From Paraburkholderia saeva (GTDB taxonomy: Bacteria > Pseudomonadota > Gammaproteobacteria > Burkholderiales > Burkholderiaceae), in assembly GCF_907164555.1 (NCBI RefSeq), contig NZ_CAJQZC010000001.1:558001-622000 (forward strand): a DNA stretch of 64,000 nucleotides. The letters run 5' to 3'. The translations under genes were made by a program, and so were the position numbers. Shown in pieces: positions 35,970-44,302 of this stretch; within the stretch, counting starts at the first letter, position 1; every line of letters begins with the position of its first letter. The notes under the pieces were generated by a model, which made no database searches, was not told the origin of the DNA, and saw only the letters and a program-made list of their open reading frames with translations.

Positions 35970-37634
35970 ATGCTAAACAACATCACCATCCGCGGTGGAC
36001 TGACGCTGGTTATCAGCGTTTTCGTCGCTTTCCTGCTGACTGTGATCGGCGTCGGTTATGCCGCGCTCAAGCTCACGAATACTGGGCTCGAGGAGGCGCA
36101 GCGCAGTGCTGTCGCACTGTCGCATCTGAAGGCGAGTTCGGAAAAGCTGCTGCAGGCGCGACTTGCGCTCGGTAGCTACGAAACGCTCTTTAGCGTCGGC
36201 AAGCAGACCGACGGCCTCATTCCGGACGCCCATAAGGTTCTCGAAGCGTCGACGCGCGATTTCCGCATCTACGCCAGCGGTCCGTTTTCGAGCGACGAAG
36301 AAAAGGAGCAGGCCCAGGCCGTCGATGCGGCACGTACCGCGCTCGTCGACAAGGCGATTGAACCGGAATTCAAGGCGCTCACCGATTTCGATTTCAACAC
36401 GTTCCGCACGATCCAGGGCGAAACCGCCAACACGTATTACGCCGCCTATGCGAAGGCGATCGACGGGCTTGAACGCGTCCAGGCGGTCCAGGAGGAGCGG
36501 GCCGCCGCCGCCGCCGCGAAGCGTGTCACGCTGGCGACGTTCCTGTTCGGCGGCATCGGTGCAATCGCGGTGGTGATTGCGCTGCTGGCGCGCGTCGGTC
36601 TGTCGGTGGCGCTGATTCGCCCGGTCAACCAGACCATCGCGCATTTCCGCAGCATCGCAGCTGGCGATCTGACGATTTCGGTTGCGTCGACGTCGCGTAA
36701 TGAAATGGGCCAGCTGCTGTCGGCGCTGACGCATATGCGCGATGGCCTCGTGGACACGGTTTCGAAAGTACGCGGCAGCACGCGCGCGATCACGCTCGGC
36801 GCGAACGAAATCGCTTCGGGCAACGCGGACCTGTCGGCGCGCACGGAGCAGCAGGCTGCTGCGCTTCAGCAGACGGCCGCGAGCATGGAAGAGCTGTCCG
36901 CAACGGTCAAGCAGAACACCGACAACGCGAAGCAGGCAAGCCGTCTCGCGCAGGGCGCGCTGGAGACGGTCACGCGCGGCGGCAATGTTGTTGCACGCGT
37001 GACGGAAACGATGGACGGCATCAGCGATTCGTCGCGCAAGGTCACCGAGATCATCGGCATGATCGAAGGCATTGCGTTTCAAACGAACATCCTTGCACTG
37101 AACGCTGCTGTGGAAGCGGCGCGCGCGGGCGAGCAGGGGCGTGGCTTCGCGGTGGTCGCATCGGAAGTGCGCAGCCTCGCGCAGCGCTCGGGCACGGCGG
37201 CAAAGGAGATCAAGGAACTGATTGGCGATTCGGCTGCGAAGGTGCAGGAAGGCGCATCGCTCGTCGCGGAAGCACGTCGCACGATGCAGGAAGCGATGGA
37301 TTCTGTCGGGCGCGTGACGGGCATCATGAGCGAGATCGAAGCCGCGGCGCTTGAACAGAGCGACGGCATCGATCAGGTCAACAAGGCCATCACCCAGATC
37401 GACGAAGTCACGCAGCACAACGCAGCGCTCGTCGAAGAAGCGGCGGCTGCGGCCAAATCGCTGGAAGGGCAGGCGGATGTGCTGCGCGACGCTGTGTCGG
37501 TGTTTCGTCTGAATGACGGCGGACGCGGCGCAACCCAGGCGGTCGGTGCTGAGCGTCGGGGCAAACAGGGTGTCGCAGCTTCGGGATCCGATGCTGCCGC
37601 CGCTACTGGCATGCGCGCTGCTGCGACCGCATGA
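35970..37634 (+). CDS. Methyl-accepting chemotaxis protein
   Basis: This 554-residue chemoreceptor has a first membrane helix (about residues 10-32), a helical periplasmic ligand domain of about 155 residues, a second helix (about 188-212), a HAMP linker ([19 protein letters not shown]) and a long cytoplasmic signalling coil. The hairpin tip [28 protein letters not shown] is the universally conserved CheA/CheW-binding region. GGAG precedes the ATG by 5 bases. The Ala-rich tail lacks a clear CheR-binding pentapeptide. The ligand cannot be inferred. It is a single gene outside the polysaccharide operons. Confidence 0.96.
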   Translation: MLNNITIRGGLTLVISVFVAFLLTVIGVGYAALKLTNTGLEEAQRSAVALSHLKASSEKLLQARLALGSYETLFSVGKQTDGLIPDAHKVLEASTRDFRIYASGPFSSDEEKEQAQAVDAARTALVDKAIEPEFKALTDFDFNTFRTIQGETANTYYAAYAKAIDGLERVQAVQEERAAAAAAKRVTLATFLFGGIGAIAVVIALLARVGLSVALIRPVNQTIAHFRSIAAGDLTISVASTSRNEMGQLLSALTHMRDGLVDTVSKVRGSTRAITLGANEIASGNADLSARTEQQAAALQQTAASMEELSATVKQNTDNAKQASRLAQGALETVTRGGNVVARVTETMDGISDSSRKVTEIIGMIEGIAFQTNILALNAAVEAARAGEQGRGFAVVASEVRSLAQRSGTAAKEIKELIGDSAAKVQEGASLVAEARRTMQEAMDSVGRVTGIMSEIEAAALEQSDGIDQVNKAITQIDEVTQHNAALVEEAAAAAKSLEGQADVLRDAVSVFRLNDGGRGATQAVGAERRGKQGVAASGSDAAAATGMRAAATA

Positions 37635-37667
37635 AGCGGTCGCGGTAAAACGACGGCCGCCTTGCTC

Positions 37668-38714
37668 TTAAGCCGGGCGGCCCATCCACGTGAGCCGCTT
37701 TAGAATCGAACGCTTGCGGTGCTTTTGAAGCTTTAGCGGGACGTGGCTGCCTTCACACGCAGCCACGGCATCGCTCTTCAACTGCTGTACGTATGCTTGC
37801 AGATGCGCGTCCTCGTTTGCGTTCGAGAACTGGGCGCAAAGCGAATGCATGCCGTCGTGCAGTTCATGCAGACCGGGATCAGCGTCGATCGCCCTCACGC
37901 GTGCGACGATCTGTTCGACAAAACCCGCAACGTCGCCCACTTCGACGGACTGAAAGTTCGGCCCGAACCAGTATTCCTTTCCACCGCCTCCGTGATAGCC
38001 AATCACGTAGTTGCCGCACATGGCTGCTTCAACGGGTGGCAGGCCCAATCCTTCCATCCCGGAAAACGAAAGGAAAATCCTCGACCGGCTCATGACTTCC
38101 GCAACGCCCGAAATCGAAAGTCCGTCGATTGGAGCAACGGTCCAGCCGTCGGATAAATACCGGTGCAGCGCGAAGACCACTGCGGCGGCGTGCGCGCCGT
38201 TTTTTCGCGGCATATAGGTAATCAGCTTTTGCTTCGCGTCGCTGGCATGGAAGAGCGCGCTATCCAGCGTGCATGTCATCCGCACCACGCGGGAGGCAAG
38301 TTCGGGATAGTGCAGGCGGATCAGGCTCGACGTGTCGTCCGAAATCGACAGGATGTATGACGCCTGCTCATAGGCAAAATCGACGTCGTCGTCCGATAGC
38401 GTTCCATCGCGTTGCGACAGGTAATAGCCGTTCTGCACGAAGATCGAATATCGCAGGCCCGCCGCAACGAGCTTGGGCGCGAGCTTCGCCGCCTTGATCT
38501 CCGGAATGACGATGTGATCGGTTGAACGCAGTTCAGTATCCGCTAGCGAGGGCACAGGGGAATCGATCCACGGGTAACAATACCCGCTGCGTTCGTGCAT
38601 CACATACGCATCCACGCCGAGTTTCACCAGCGCGCGTATGTGGTCGTAGATCACCTTGACGCCGCCTGCATGTTCGCCAGGCCGGGGCGACGTGCAGAAA
38701 TAAATAATTCGCAT
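37668..38714 (-). CDS. Glycosyltransferase (GT-B fold, family 4-like)
   Basis: This 348-residue protein begins MRIIYFCTSPRPGEHAGGVKVIYDH, as many GT4-type enzymes do, and carries the donor-site region LSFSGMEGLGLPPVEAAMCGNYVIG, with a GGGGKEYW loop that is common in a capsule-associated subgroup. The C-terminus is strongly basic (KLQKHRKRSILKRLTWMGR), which might help membrane contact. It stands alone, converging on the chemoreceptor gene, and is not in an operon with sugar-nucleotide genes. Its donor and acceptor are unknown. Confidence 0.82.
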   Translation of the reverse strand: MRIIYFCTSPRPGEHAGGVKVIYDHIRALVKLGVDAYVMHERSGYCYPWIDSPVPSLADTELRSTDHIVIPEIKAAKLAPKLVAAGLRYSIFVQNGYYLSQRDGTLSDDDVDFAYEQASYILSISDDTSSLIRLHYPELASRVVRMTCTLDSALFHASDAKQKLITYMPRKNGAHAAAVVFALHRYLSDGWTVAPIDGLSISGVAEVMSRSRIFLSFSGMEGLGLPPVEAAMCGNYVIGYHGGGGKEYWFGPNFQSVEVGDVAGFVEQIVARVRAIDADPGLHELHDGMHSLCAQFSNANEDAHLQAYVQQLKSDAVAACEGSHVPLKLQKHRKRSILKRLTWMGRPA

Positions 38715-38997
38715 CTTGCCGAAGAATTCCGTTGAATTAACCGCCCGGGTAATTTCATCGTTCGACGCCCCGGTTTATTTACAAGTGTATTCGAATCCGG
38801 GCATGGCACTGCCCACGGCAGCGTCTCGACATCATAAATCCCCGAACGCCCACAGCAAACGTAGTTGCAGGTATAGACAAAGCGCCCGACGCGGCAGCAT
38901 TATCCCTTTTCATATTAAGCACGATCAGCAACGCTGCCTGACACAAGGCTGTCCCCAGTCCGCACCGCGCTCGCGCGCCCTGACGAGAGACCGAACC

Positions 38998-40341
38998 ATG
39001 GCGAGGCAGAACCTGCCCCTTCACCGCGTCCAGAAACCCCCAATGACGCCGAGACGTCGGTGGCTTCTGATCGCTGGCGTGATTCTGCTGCTGGCCGCGT
39101 CAGGCTGGGGTGTCTGGGTGCTGATCAAACCTGCGATCCAGCGCACGATCGTCATTACGACGGGCGCGGACCAGGGCATCTATCGTGGCTTCGCGGATCG
39201 CTACGCACCTATCCTCAAACGCGAGGGCATCAAGCTCGACATCCGCAGTTCTTCCGGCTCAGTCGAAAATTACCAACGCCTTAAGGATCCTGACAGCGCT
39301 TACGAGGTCGGCTTCATCCAGTCAGGCACAAGCAGTCCAAGTGAAGAAGATCACCTGCAGACGATCGCCGCGGTCTCCTATGAGCCGATATGGGTGTTCT
39401 ATCGAGGCTCCACTACGATCGACAGACTGGCGCAGTTGCGTGGCAAAAGAATCTCCGTAGGCGTTCCGGGCAGTGGCCTGCTTCACGCTTCGTCGGTACT
39501 GCTCACGTGGAGCGGCATCACGCGTGACAACACGACGCTTCTGCAAATGGATGCGCCCACTGCATATCGAGGACTCGAAAATGGCACACTGGACGCCGCG
39601 TTCTTCATCGGCAGACCAGACGCCGCGATGCAGGTCACGCTACTTAACAGCAATTTGAAGCTGATGAGTTTTGCCCAGGCCGATGCGCTCGTACAAAAGT
39701 TTCCATCGCTTTCCAAAGTGATTTTCCCGCGCGCGTCGACGAGCATCGTCAAAGACCTGCCGCAAGCCGATGTCACGTTGCTGGCTGCCACGGCGCTGCT
39801 CGTCTCGAAGGACACACTGCATCCCGCGCTTGCGTATCTGTTGCTGGATGCGGCGAAAACAGTCCACGGCGGCGAAGATTACTTCACGCCGATCGGCATG
39901 TTCCCCAACCTGAGTACTGAGGAGTTTCCTGTCGCCGACGAGAGCGTGCGGTACTTCAAATCCGGCCGTCCGTTCCTGCAACGCTATTTGCCATTCTGGC
40001 TGGCCAGTTTTATCGAAAGGCGTCTGTTGATCCTGGTTCCTTTCGCGGCACTGTTGTTGGGTCTCATACAGGCTTTGCCGCGCATGGCGGAGGCGCGCAT
40101 CAAGCGACGGTTCATCGTCTGGTACCGCGAAATCAAATCGCTCGAAGATGAAATCTGGAAAAGCACGAATCCAGGCACGAAACAGATTGCGCAGTGGCGC
40201 GACGAGATCGAGAACATCGATGCGAACGCCAGTCAGATACGCATTCCGTATCGCTATTTCCAGGACGTGTATTCGCTGAAGCAGGCAATCGGCGTCGTAC
40301 GTGACCGGGTTGCGCAAGTGGCTGCGAAGGTGAAAGAGTAG
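38998..40341 (+). CDS. TAXI-family solute-binding protein, membrane anchored, orphan
   Basis: This 447-residue protein has an N-terminal membrane anchor (RRRWLLIAGVILLLAASGWGVWVL) and a TAXI/TRAP-type periplasmic binding domain of about 300 residues (ITTGADQGIYRGFADRYAPIL, KRISVGVPGSGLLHASSVLL, TAYRGLENGTLDAAFFIG). A second membrane helix follows (RRLLILVPFAALLLGLIQAL), then a cytoplasmic helical tail of about 85 residues. Ordinary TAXI proteins end after the binding domain. No TRAP permease gene is nearby, so this form may sense or scaffold rather than import. The ATG at 38998 gives the expected anchor; an upstream extension is unlikely. Confidence 0.82.
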   Translation: MARQNLPLHRVQKPPMTPRRRWLLIAGVILLLAASGWGVWVLIKPAIQRTIVITTGADQGIYRGFADRYAPILKREGIKLDIRSSSGSVENYQRLKDPDSAYEVGFIQSGTSSPSEEDHLQTIAAVSYEPIWVFYRGSTTIDRLAQLRGKRISVGVPGSGLLHASSVLLTWSGITRDNTTLLQMDAPTAYRGLENGTLDAAFFIGRPDAAMQVTLLNSNLKLMSFAQADALVQKFPSLSKVIFPRASTSIVKDLPQADVTLLAATALLVSKDTLHPALAYLLLDAAKTVHGGEDYFTPIGMFPNLSTEEFPVADESVRYFKSGRPFLQRYLPFWLASFIERRLLILVPFAALLLGLIQALPRMAEARIKRRFIVWYREIKSLEDEIWKSTNPGTKQIAQWRDEIENIDANASQIRIPYRYFQDVYSLKQAIGVVRDRVAQVAAKVKE

Positions 40342-40375
40342 CGACGTACCCGCTTCGCCAGAACAGCGCCGCAGC

Positions 40376-41332
40376 TCACTGCGCGCGAAAACTTGCGCGA
40401 TAGTCAGCAGGCGAAACGCCGATGCGTCGAGCGAAGACGAGGCGCATCCGGTCCGCGTTACCAAAGCCGCATTCGTACGCGATTGTCTTCAAAGGGGCCT
40501 CGCTGCTCTCCAGCGCGCGACGCGCAGCATCCACCCGTGCGCGCTCGACGAACTCATGCGGCGTGATCTCCGCCGATTCCGCAAACGCACGCGCGAAGCT
40601 CCGCGTGCTCATGCCCGCAACTTTGGCGAGCTCTTCAACCGTCAACGGATTCGCGATGTGCTCCATCACGTAGTTCTGCACGGTAGCGATGGGTGAGCCG
40701 TCCACGGGCGCGCTCAGATACGGGCTGAATTGTGACTGGCCGCCACGACGCTGCGCATACACGACCAGCCGCTTCGCAACTTGAAGCGCGAGCGCCGCGC
40801 CGTGATCTTCGGCGACCAGTGCAAGTGCGAGATCGATCCCCGCGGTCACACCGGCGGATGTCAGCAGACGTTCATCGCGGATATAGATCCGGTCGAAGTC
40901 GACGCGTGAAAGCGGAAACTGCTGCGCGAGTTGCCGGGCGTTCTGCCAGTGCGTCGTAACGTTCCTGTGATCAAGCAGACCCGCGTGTCCCAGTGCGAAT
41001 GCGCCCGTGCAGATCGAGCCGTAGCGTTCGCTTTGCGATGCCACCTCGACGAGCCACGCGCAAAGCCTCGCATCGGCGGGTTGTGAGGGCAGCAGCGGGC
41101 CGCCCGCGACGAGCGCCGTGTGATAGCGATCGACTGAGCCGTCCCACACGCGATCGGCGAAGAGATGCGTGCCGTTCGACGCCCGGATATGTGCCTCGCC
41201 AGTGCTAACCAGTTCGAGTTTATAGCCGGCATCGTGCGGCAAAAACGAATTGGCTTCGGCGAACACGTCAGCGGGCCCGGCGACGTCGAGCGCCTGCACG
41301 TCAGGAAAGATCGCGATGGCGACGGTTTGCAT
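40376..41332 (-). CDS. GlxA-type AraC family regulator with DJ-1/PfpI domain
   Basis: This 318-residue regulator has an N-terminal DJ-1/PfpI-like domain (VAIAIFPDVQALDVAGPADVFAEAN through YGSICTGAFALGHAGLLDHRNVTTHW, with the nucleophile-elbow cysteine) and a C-terminal AraC domain of two helix-turn-helix motifs (TVEELAKVAGMSTRSFARAFAE and PLKTIAYECGFGNADRMRLVFARRIGVSPADYR). The start at 41332 has GGAG 9 bases before it. It is divergent from the HD-domain gene, 219 bases away, a layout that suggests it controls that gene. The effector is unknown. Confidence 0.92.
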   Translation of the reverse strand: MQTVAIAIFPDVQALDVAGPADVFAEANSFLPHDAGYKLELVSTGEAHIRASNGTHLFADRVWDGSVDRYHTALVAGGPLLPSQPADARLCAWLVEVASQSERYGSICTGAFALGHAGLLDHRNVTTHWQNARQLAQQFPLSRVDFDRIYIRDERLLTSAGVTAGIDLALALVAEDHGAALALQVAKRLVVYAQRRGGQSQFSPYLSAPVDGSPIATVQNYVMEHIANPLTVEELAKVAGMSTRSFARAFAESAEITPHEFVERARVDAARRALESSEAPLKTIAYECGFGNADRMRLVFARRIGVSPADYRASFRAQ

Positions 41333-41551
41333 CAACAGAAGCTCCGCAGGTTCAGATTCGACGTAATCGGACTGTATGGCAGAAGATCGCGCCTGACTGG
41401 CAGGGATACACGTATCGATTGCGTTGATCCAGGGCGCGTTGGCAGCCAGACTGAATGTCACGGTTACCCGCACCTTTCCGCCGCATTCTAGCAACTCGTG
41501 CCGGTGAATCGGGCCGCATCAGACCGGACCTGTCAATCAACGGAGAATCTC

Positions 41552-42241
41552 ATGAGTAATGCAATCGCCGGGATCAAGATCCCCGACAGCAAGATGGCCC
41601 GCGACGCCACGCAACTGGTTCGCGACACCGAACCCGATCTGCTGTTCAACCACTCCACGCGCGTCTTCCTGTTCGGTGCGCTCGCTGGCGAGCGCAAACA
41701 GCTGAAGTATGACGCGGAACTGCTCTACATCGGCGCGATGTTCCATGACATGGGGCTTGTTCCGGCGTACAGCAGCAAGACTGAGCGTTTCGAAGTGGAT
41801 GGCGCAAACGCCGCGCGTGATTTCCTGAATCAATACGGCATTCCGGAAGCTGAAGTCGATATGGTGTGGGATTCGATCGCGCTGCATACGACGCCCGGCA
41901 TTCCTCAGCACAAGAAGCCGGTTGTCGCGCTGGTGACGGCGGGTGTCGAGATGGACGTGCTGGGTCTTGCTTACGACGAGTTTTCAGATGATCAGCGCAA
42001 GCAGGTTGTCGCCGCCCATCCGCGTGAAACGAACTTCAAGGAAGGCATCATCGATGCGTTCGCGAAGGGCACGCGGCACAAGCCGGACACGACGTTCGGC
42101 AACGTCAAGGCTGACGTGCTTGCGTTGAAGGAACCGGGCTACCGGCGTGTGAATTTCTGCAGCCTGATTCTTGGCTCGTCGTGGGTTGATGATGGGCATC
42201 AGTGCCTGCATTGCGATGATCCTTCGCACGGGCACAAGTAA
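41552..42241 (+). CDS. HD domain-containing protein (cyanamide hydratase-like)
   Basis: This 229-residue protein shows an HD-superfamily metal site: FNHSTRVFLFGAL, then LLYIGAMFHDMGLV with the HD pair, and a later DSIALHTTPGI histidine. The arrangement matches the small HD hydrolases related to cyanamide/nitrile hydratase-type enzymes. A C-terminal HCDDPSHGHK could add metal ligands. GGAG lies 6 bases before the ATG at 41552. A GlxA-like regulator is divergent from it. The substrate cannot be inferred. Confidence 0.86.
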   Translation: MSNAIAGIKIPDSKMARDATQLVRDTEPDLLFNHSTRVFLFGALAGERKQLKYDAELLYIGAMFHDMGLVPAYSSKTERFEVDGANAARDFLNQYGIPEAEVDMVWDSIALHTTPGIPQHKKPVVALVTAGVEMDVLGLAYDEFSDDQRKQVVAAHPRETNFKEGIIDAFAKGTRHKPDTTFGNVKADVLALKEPGYRRVNFCSLILGSSWVDDGHQCLHCDDPSHGHK

Positions 42242-42252
42242 GTATGCTTTCG

Positions 42253-42282
42253 CGCTGCGTCGCAACGTTTTGCGGCGCAGCG
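42253..42282 (+). terminator. GC-rich hairpin after the HD-domain gene
   Basis: A 13-bp stem (CGCTGCGTCGCAA / TTGCGGCGCAGCG, one G-T wobble) with a CGTT loop starts 11 bases after the stop codon. It lacks a T-tract, so termination would be weak or Rho-assisted. Confidence 0.45.
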
Positions 42283-42470
42283 TGCAGAAACTGAAGTGAT
42301 GAAACTTGCCTGCAAATCGCTGAGTTATTTGCAGACCGCGTTGTCACCGATCTCCGGCCTCGGCACTGTCGCCGCTCATTTTCTCGCCCCCCCAGCGACG
42401 GATTTTTCCCGCAAACGCGTTCAAGAACAATCGGAGCCCCGTGCTCCATCTAAACGCATGGAAAAATCGC

Positions 42471-42578
42471 ATGAAATGCTTTCTTTCGGCTTGCCTTCTT
42501 GCCACGCTGCTGACGGGTTGTATCGTCGTGCCGGCGGCGCATCCTGCGTATTACCGTCCTGCAGTCGTCGTATATTGA
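42471..42578 (+). CDS. Very small lipoprotein (35 residues)
   Basis: This short frame encodes a basic start (MKC), a hydrophobic stretch and the lipobox LLTGC, so lipidation should fall on Cys17, leaving an 18-residue tail (IVVPAAHPAYYRPAVVVY) rich in Pro, Tyr and Val. GGA lies about 9 bases upstream. Short lipoproteins with a similar VVPxxxAYYRP tail are frequent in Burkholderia-type genomes, to my knowledge without known function. It lies between the HD-domain gene and the sigma-factor gene and is in no obvious operon. Confidence 0.6.
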   Translation: MKCFLSACLLATLLTGCIVVPAAHPAYYRPAVVVY

Positions 42579-42756
42579 CGACCACGCAGTAGCTTGCCAC
42601 AGTCGCAAGCCAGCGGCCGCGCGACGCCGAAGCAGGCCGACCCAGGGAGCCACAACATTTGACAAGCGTTCGAATCGCGATTCGTCCCGCCCGCATGGCG
42701 CGCTACCAGCCGCCGCTAACGCCATCGACGAATCACCCGCCACAGGACCGCACGCC

Positions 42757-43320
42757 TTGAGCGAGCAGGATCCCGACGCGGAACTCGTGGCGCGGGTCGG
42801 AGAACACGACCCGGCCGCTGTCCGCATGCTCGTCGCGCGCAAGTTGCCGCGGCTGTTGTCGCTCGCCACGCGCATGCTGGGAGACCCTATGGAAGCAGAA
42901 GACGTCGCACAGGAAGCCTTCGTGCGCATCTGGAAGCAGGCGCCACGCTGGAAAACCGGCGAAGCCCGGTTCGACACGTGGCTGCATCGCGTGGTGCTAA
43001 ACCTCTGCTACGACCGTCTGCGTGGCCATCGCGAAGACCCGATGGCCGACGACCTGCCCGATCAGGCCGACCCCGCTGCCTTACCCGACGCGCGACTCGA
43101 AGCCCACGTCCGCGACGAACGCGTTCGCGCATCGCTTGCGCAATTGCCAGCGCGGCAGCGCGAGGCGCTCGTTCTGAACTACTACCAGGAACTCTCGAAC
43201 ATCGAAGCAGCCGCGCTGATGGGCATCACGGTCGATGCCCTCGAAAGCCTGCTTGCACGCGCCCGTCGTAACCTGCGCACCCTGCTGGCCGGGAACGATC
43301 CCGGCAAGGACACGCCATGA
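42757..43320 (+). CDS. ECF-type RNA polymerase sigma factor
   Basis: This 187-residue sigma factor has region 2 (RKLPRLLSLATRMLGDPMEAEDVAQEAFVRIWKQAPRW) and region 4 (LAQLPARQREALVLNYYQELSNIEAAALMGITVDALESLLARARRNL), the two-domain form of extracytoplasmic-function sigmas. It starts at TTG 42757. The next gene overlaps by 4 bases (ATGA) and encodes a single-span membrane protein with the size and place of an anti-sigma factor. A CnrX-like periplasmic protein follows, giving the plan of a metal- or stress-responsive system such as cnrH-Y-X. Confidence 0.94.
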   Translation: MSEQDPDAELVARVGEHDPAAVRMLVARKLPRLLSLATRMLGDPMEAEDVAQEAFVRIWKQAPRWKTGEARFDTWLHRVVLNLCYDRLRGHREDPMADDLPDQADPAALPDARLEAHVRDERVRASLAQLPARQREALVLNYYQELSNIEAAALMGITVDALESLLARARRNLRTLLAGNDPGKDTP

Positions 43321-43736
43321 CACCCGAAAGATTTCACACCATTGTCGATGCTTACGGCGCGGATCCGCGTCGCTGGCCGGACGATGAGCGCGAGGCGGCG
43401 ACGGCCTGGGCCGCGTTGCATCCGCACGAAGGTGACGCCGTACTGGCCGCGTCGGCCGATATTGACGCCTGGCTGGACAGTCAAACCGTCGCACCCCCCG
43501 ATTACGCGTTGCAACAGTGTGTCGTCGCGAGCGCACCTGCGAGGCGTCCGCTGCGGATACATCGTCGCATGTGGTGGTCGGGTGCTGCGATCGCGGGCGT
43601 CGGGCTGGCAGGTGGCCTTGCCGGCGCGTTCGCGGTTTCGTTTTTTCTGGTGACGGGCGAACCGCCGCCGGCGCACGAACTGTCCTGGCTGACTACAAGT
43701 TTCGGCGGCTCATCCGCTGACTGGAGCGGCGAATGA
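43317..43736 (+). CDS. Probable anti-sigma factor, single-span membrane protein
   Basis: This 139-residue protein has a cytoplasmic N-terminal part of about 80 residues (TPERFHTIVDAYGADPRRWPDDERE, a motif seen in small proteins paired with ECF sigmas), one membrane helix (about 83-108, AGVGLAGGLAGAFAVSFFLV) and a short periplasmic tail. It overlaps the sigma gene and the next gene by 4 bases each. Position and topology suggest it holds the sigma factor at the membrane, but no classic zinc anti-sigma motif (HxxxCxxC) is present. Confidence 0.75.
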   Translation: MTPERFHTIVDAYGADPRRWPDDEREAATAWAALHPHEGDAVLAASADIDAWLDSQTVAPPDYALQQCVVASAPARRPLRIHRRMWWSGAAIAGVGLAGGLAGAFAVSFFLVTGEPPPAHELSWLTTSFGGSSADWSGE

Positions 43737-44230
43737 ACGGCCGGTCATCAAAATTCATTCTGGTGGGCTCGCTTGTGCTCAACGTGTTTCTCGTTGGAGG
43801 GATCGTCGGTGGCGCGTATCAGTGGTTCGTGGCGCACGGCTCGACAACGGCACCCGTCGCGGCGCAGCAGCGCGCGCTGCGCTTTGCCGCCGAAACGCTT
43901 TCGCCCGAGCGCCAGCAGGCGTTTATCGACGGCCTGAAAAACGCGCGGCGTGAAGGCCGGCAATATGCGCGCGAGGGTCGGGAAGGGCGTCGTGAGGTAC
44001 TGCGTCTGCTCGCTGCACCCCAACTCGACCGCGCCGCACTCGATGCCGCGTTAGCCCGCACACGCACGGCCGACACGACTTTGCGCGCGCAGGTTGAAAG
44101 CAGCGTCGCCGATTTCGCGGCGACGCTCACGCCTGAAGAGCGCGTGCAGTTTGCGGAGAGCCTGAAGCTGCGTGGCCAGTGGCGCGAGCCCTCACCACCA
44201 GCGGCGGCAAGCACAAAGCCGGGCGAATAA
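43733..44230 (+). CDS. Periplasmic heavy-metal-sensor family protein (CnrX/Spy-like)
   Basis: This 165-residue protein has an N-terminal membrane anchor (FILVGSLVLNVFLVGGIVGGAY) and a helical periplasmic part with AETLSPERQQAFIDGLKNARREGRQ and ADFAATLTPEERVQFAESLKLRG. These duplicated helix-hairpin motifs are typical of the CnrX/CpxP/Spy group. It is the third gene of the sigma / anti-sigma / sensor set. No histidine-rich metal site is obvious, so it may respond to envelope stress rather than metal. The pathway is inferred from gene order. Confidence 0.8.
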   Translation: MNGRSSKFILVGSLVLNVFLVGGIVGGAYQWFVAHGSTTAPVAAQQRALRFAAETLSPERQQAFIDGLKNARREGRQYAREGREGRREVLRLLAAPQLDRAALDAALARTRTADTTLRAQVESSVADFAATLTPEERVQFAESLKLRGQWREPSPPAAASTKPGE

Positions 44231-44302
44231 TTCTTAAGTGAGATGCGACGGAATTTCCGCCGCCCGCCGTTTAACAGTTACTTATAGCCCGACGGGGACT
44301 GT

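Noticed and set aside
35973..37418. 481-codon open frame antisense to the chemoreceptor gene
   Set aside because: It is a composition shadow: very rich in Arg, with no fold motif, while the opposite strand encodes a complete chemoreceptor.
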